Assembly (NCBI RefSeq): GCF_000189635.1
Contig: NW_002476336.1
Span: 248,001 to 312,000 of the forward strand
Length of the DNA stretch: 64,000 nt
From: Tetrahymena thermophila SB210
Taxonomy: Eukaryota; Ciliophora; Oligohymenophorea; Hymenostomatida; Tetrahymenidae
Reading direction: 5' to 3'
Both the position numbers and the translations under genes were made by a program. Positions within the stretch are counted from its first letter, which is position 1. Every line of letters starts with the position of its first letter. Positions 61,377 through 64,000 of this stretch are shown piece by piece. A model generated the notes under the pieces. That model did no database searches and was not told where the DNA came from. It saw nothing but the letters and a program-made list of their open reading frames with translations.

Positions 61377-61814
61377 ATGATTGCTTTAATAATTAAATGG
61401 TAAAAAAGTCGATTACACAGTGAGGAAGAAGATAGAATTGACTCGATTAGCTTTTATATATATGTTTTGGTGTTAATAAATATACTTCTTTAATAAAGTA
61501 TTAGTATTTAAGTGCTGTTGAAAATGGTATAATTCAAGGAACATAAATTGTAAATGAAGAAAGAATTTTCTATAACTTTTGAATTAATGTAGAAAAATAA
61601 AGAAGTATTTGAACTCAAGTTATAGCATATATTACAAGGTGATACACATTTTTTCCCTAAATACTTAAAATCAGAACATACCAAAATGAAAAATGTTTTG
61701 ATTGACCAAGATTATTAGAAAAGTATATTTCTTAATAATGTTGAAACCTTGATTTAAGTATTATAGTAGCAAAACATCGAGATGCTAAATTATAATTTAA
61801 ATTTAAAAAAATGA
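61377..61814 (+). CDS. doubtful ORF, possible mobile-element remnant part 1 (145 aa)
   Basis: The frame runs from ATG 61377 to TGA 61812-61814. It has charged, helical-looking content (SRLHSEEEDRIDSISFY, MKKEFSITFELMQKNKEVFE, NNVETLIQVLQQQNIEMLN). Its TGA overlaps the ATG of the next ORF as ATGA in the -1 frame, which raises the possibility that the two are one decayed gene. No domain recognised. The length alone is not significant in this code. Confidence 0.25.
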
Positions 61815-62281
61815 CTTAATTATAAAAACATTATTTTTATCATCACTTTTCTTGTATTATTATTATCAAATATCGTAAAAACATTTCTGCATCATATTTT
61901 CAAACGATATTTGCTAAATTGTGTCTCTTGCTAAGAGGACGTAACTTTAATCTTGACAATCTTTCTAAATATGGTTTGAGAAATCGAAGATTTATCCCTC
62001 GAAATAATCTTTCTGATTAATTCTTGATAAGAGTACTTAAGTTTTTATATATATAATATATTAAAAAGAGTTCCTATTTGCTAATTAATCTTTCACGTCT
62101 ATAAATAAAATAATCAAAAAATATTCTCCATAAAGGGAAGTAATGTAATGTAAGTATTATATTGTGCATTAAAAACTAAGGAATAGTGAATAATAGCTTA
62201 AATTCCTTAAATTCCAAATCTTAATTACCTTAATAATTATAACATACAAATTATGATAAGTCATTTTTTGCCAAATAGTGA
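61811..62281 (+). CDS. doubtful ORF, possible transposase remnant part 2 (156 aa)
   Basis: The frame runs from ATG 61811 to TGA 62279-62281. Residues about 37-70 read SYFQTIFAKLCLLLRGRNFN and then LDNLSKYGLRNRRFIPRN. This resembles the N-terminal part of IS4/IS701-type DDE transposases, in which a leucine-rich helix, a basic turn and an L-S-[RK]-Y motif precede the catalytic domain. After about residue 75 the sequence decays to low complexity and no DDE residues can be placed. If real, it is a broken copy. Confidence 0.25.
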
Positions 62282-64000
62282 GCAGCCTATATTATAAATT
62301 AAGCGTTTTAGTCTCAAAAATTAAAATTTAGAAATGAAAAATGACAAAGGTCTGATTTAATTCATAATTATAAAAGGAAAAAGGATATGCATACACTTAG
62401 AATTAGTACCAAATTATTATAATTATCTGTAATATTTCTTTTTTTAGAATTTTAATAAAAAAAAAACAAATGTTGAATTGATAGTTACGCAAACAAAACA
62501 TCTTTGCCCTAAATATAAGAAAGGACAATTTTTAATTATAAATTACAAAGTTGAAATATTTTCTTTGTTTTTTTATTTCTCAAAATATCTTTTATTCATT
62601 TAACAAACACATGAAACTTAGTTTTAATGATATTTGTATTTTTATTTATTTCTCAACATAAATACACTATCAATCTCACAATTTTTTAAAATACTAAATT
62701 TAATCTGCTTTTCTATTTATTAAAATCAGATTTTCTACTTATTTTCAATATCTAATTTGGTATCAAGTTTTAATTTAATATATAGCTTTTAAATAATACT
62801 TTGTTTGAGATAAATAGATGCTTTTTTTTTAGAATTTATTATATTTAAAATACTATTTACTAAAACTACCAATAATAATATGGAATATATTAGGACTTTT
62901 TGCTTTCGTTTAGTTAATATATAAAAAGGTAAAATTTATTTTTATTTCTTATAAGGAAAGAAATAAATTATGGTTATGCAAAAACATACAATTTTGAAAA
63001 AGTAAACACATTAGATAACTTGTAAATAAATCTAAAAATTAAATATTAGAGCATATTATAAGACTAAATGTTTATAAAAACATTGGTATATTTTGAAAGG
63101 TAGAAAGAAAGATTTTGATGAACAAATTAATTTCATAATTGACTGGTGTTGAATAAAACCTAGTAAAAATAATTTTGATATATAGATATCATCCAAAATT
63201 TATGTCAAAAATATGTGGTTTTTATTATTTTAAAATAATATTTAATTTTTTCTAAAATAGGTAGCTTTTTTGTTTTTAGAAAAAAATTGATTGTAAATTC
63301 ATATTTTTTTAGCTTCTTAATGGTTTTTGCATATATATACACCTATTTATTTAAAAATATTTTAATTATAAATATAGCTATTATAGTTTCCAAATTTCAA
63401 AGTAGATCTAAATTAAATAGTATAATTATTTTTGATTTATACTTTATTTTTAACCAAAAAGACTATTAAAAGAAAATAATACATTTTTTTTAAATTAAAG
63501 TTTTATTTTAATAAATGCTAATAGATTTATGAAGTCCTCCTTTATTATTTATTAATTTTTTTATTTAAAATTTTAATTGCATTGAATTAAATAAAATTAT
63601 AATTAAAAAAATAGAAGGAAATTATATTTTATAATAATGATTTTAGTAAATTAATTTTCTTTTTAATAAGATCAACTTTTTTATTACAATTTGATTAATC
63701 ACGAAATGAATTAGAATTAAATATTAAAAATATGTGAAAAGATGATATTATTGATAATTTATTTATTATATTACAATTAAATTAATTATGATGTAACATT
63801 AATAATTTTAATGGTTGTTTTTACAAGCTTGAAATAGTTATGAGTTTCTATAGAAATTAAATGTTAGAATGTATTTATTTATATTTAAATTTAATAATAA
63901 GATCGAAATTGCAAATAGCTCAAAAAAGACTTAAGCTTTTACAAAATAGCTTTATTTTTAAACAATAATCAATAAAATAATAAGATTAAAAAATATTATC
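62282..64000. other. AT-rich DNA at the right edge
   Basis: No gene. The frame at 63287-63469 is hydrophobic by composition only. No telomeric repeat is present at either end of the window. Confidence 0.55.

Noticed and set aside
1..64000. CRISPR arrays, rRNA genes, telomeric repeats, viral structural or polymerase genes.
   Set aside because: No spaced repeats, no rRNA-like conserved sequence, no C4A2-type telomere tracts and no viral hallmark proteins were seen on either strand.

Overview
The window reads as nuclear DNA of an oligohymenophorean ciliate, most like a Tetrahymena-type macronuclear genome. The evidence is direct. Long, domain-bearing reading frames run straight through TAA and TAG, which behave as glutamine codons, and TGA is the only stop. 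Intergenic DNA is extremely AT-rich, the coding parts are visibly less so, and introns are short, AT-rich and GT...AG. All CDS coordinates below use the ciliate code (TAA/TAG = Gln). With the standard code almost every gene would break into pieces.

Layout. 1-12 kb: the 3' end of a gene at the left edge, two related Gln/Asn/Ser-rich proteins of unknown function (1886-3532 and 8885-11185), and a small two-segment membrane protein (4997-5761), in long gene-poor DNA. 11.9-12.1 kb: two identical tRNA-Leu(CAA) genes in tandem. 12.7-23.5 kb: a dense block with an acylated calpain-type protease, an F-BAR protein head-to-head with an ELMO-domain protein, a compact RING/TRAF-type zinc-finger protein, a NUDT6-like Nudix hydrolase and tRNA-Ala(AGC). 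23.9-35.6 kb: a DNAJB13/RSP16-like J protein with nine exons, a long protein with two cyclic-nucleotide-binding domains, the pseudo-protease USP39/Sad1 of the tri-snRNP, and a TPR protein. 36-49 kb: mostly minus-strand genes (coiled-coil and low-complexity proteins, a RanBP2-type zinc-finger protein, a PI31-like proteasome regulator) plus one plus-strand FSH-type serine hydrolase, with two tandem-repeat pairs and a duplicated PI31 5' end between them. 49.7-59.5 kb: prefoldin subunit 4, tRNA-Phe(GAA), a 966-residue coiled-coil protein, an SPFH/stomatin-family protein and an UNC-93-like 12-TM transporter. 59.5-64 kb: no secure gene. Two overlapping weak ORFs there may be the remains of a mobile-element transposase.

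How the genes fit together. The content is ordinary eukaryotic housekeeping and cell-cortex biology (splicing, chaperones, proteasome regulation, membrane remodelling, cilia, second-messenger sensing) with no operons. I found no integrated virus, no CRISPR array and no coherent new defence or biosynthetic system. The more unusual points are the pair of EEYNIW-motif paralogues, the F-BAR/ELMO divergent pair, a J protein with HPQ in place of HPD, the diverged copy of the PI31 gene's 5' end, and the possible transposase remnant at the right end. Introns were placed by eye from GT/AG sites, reading-phase continuity and protein-family expectation. Every multi-exon model closes in phase, but first exons in particular could be wrong.
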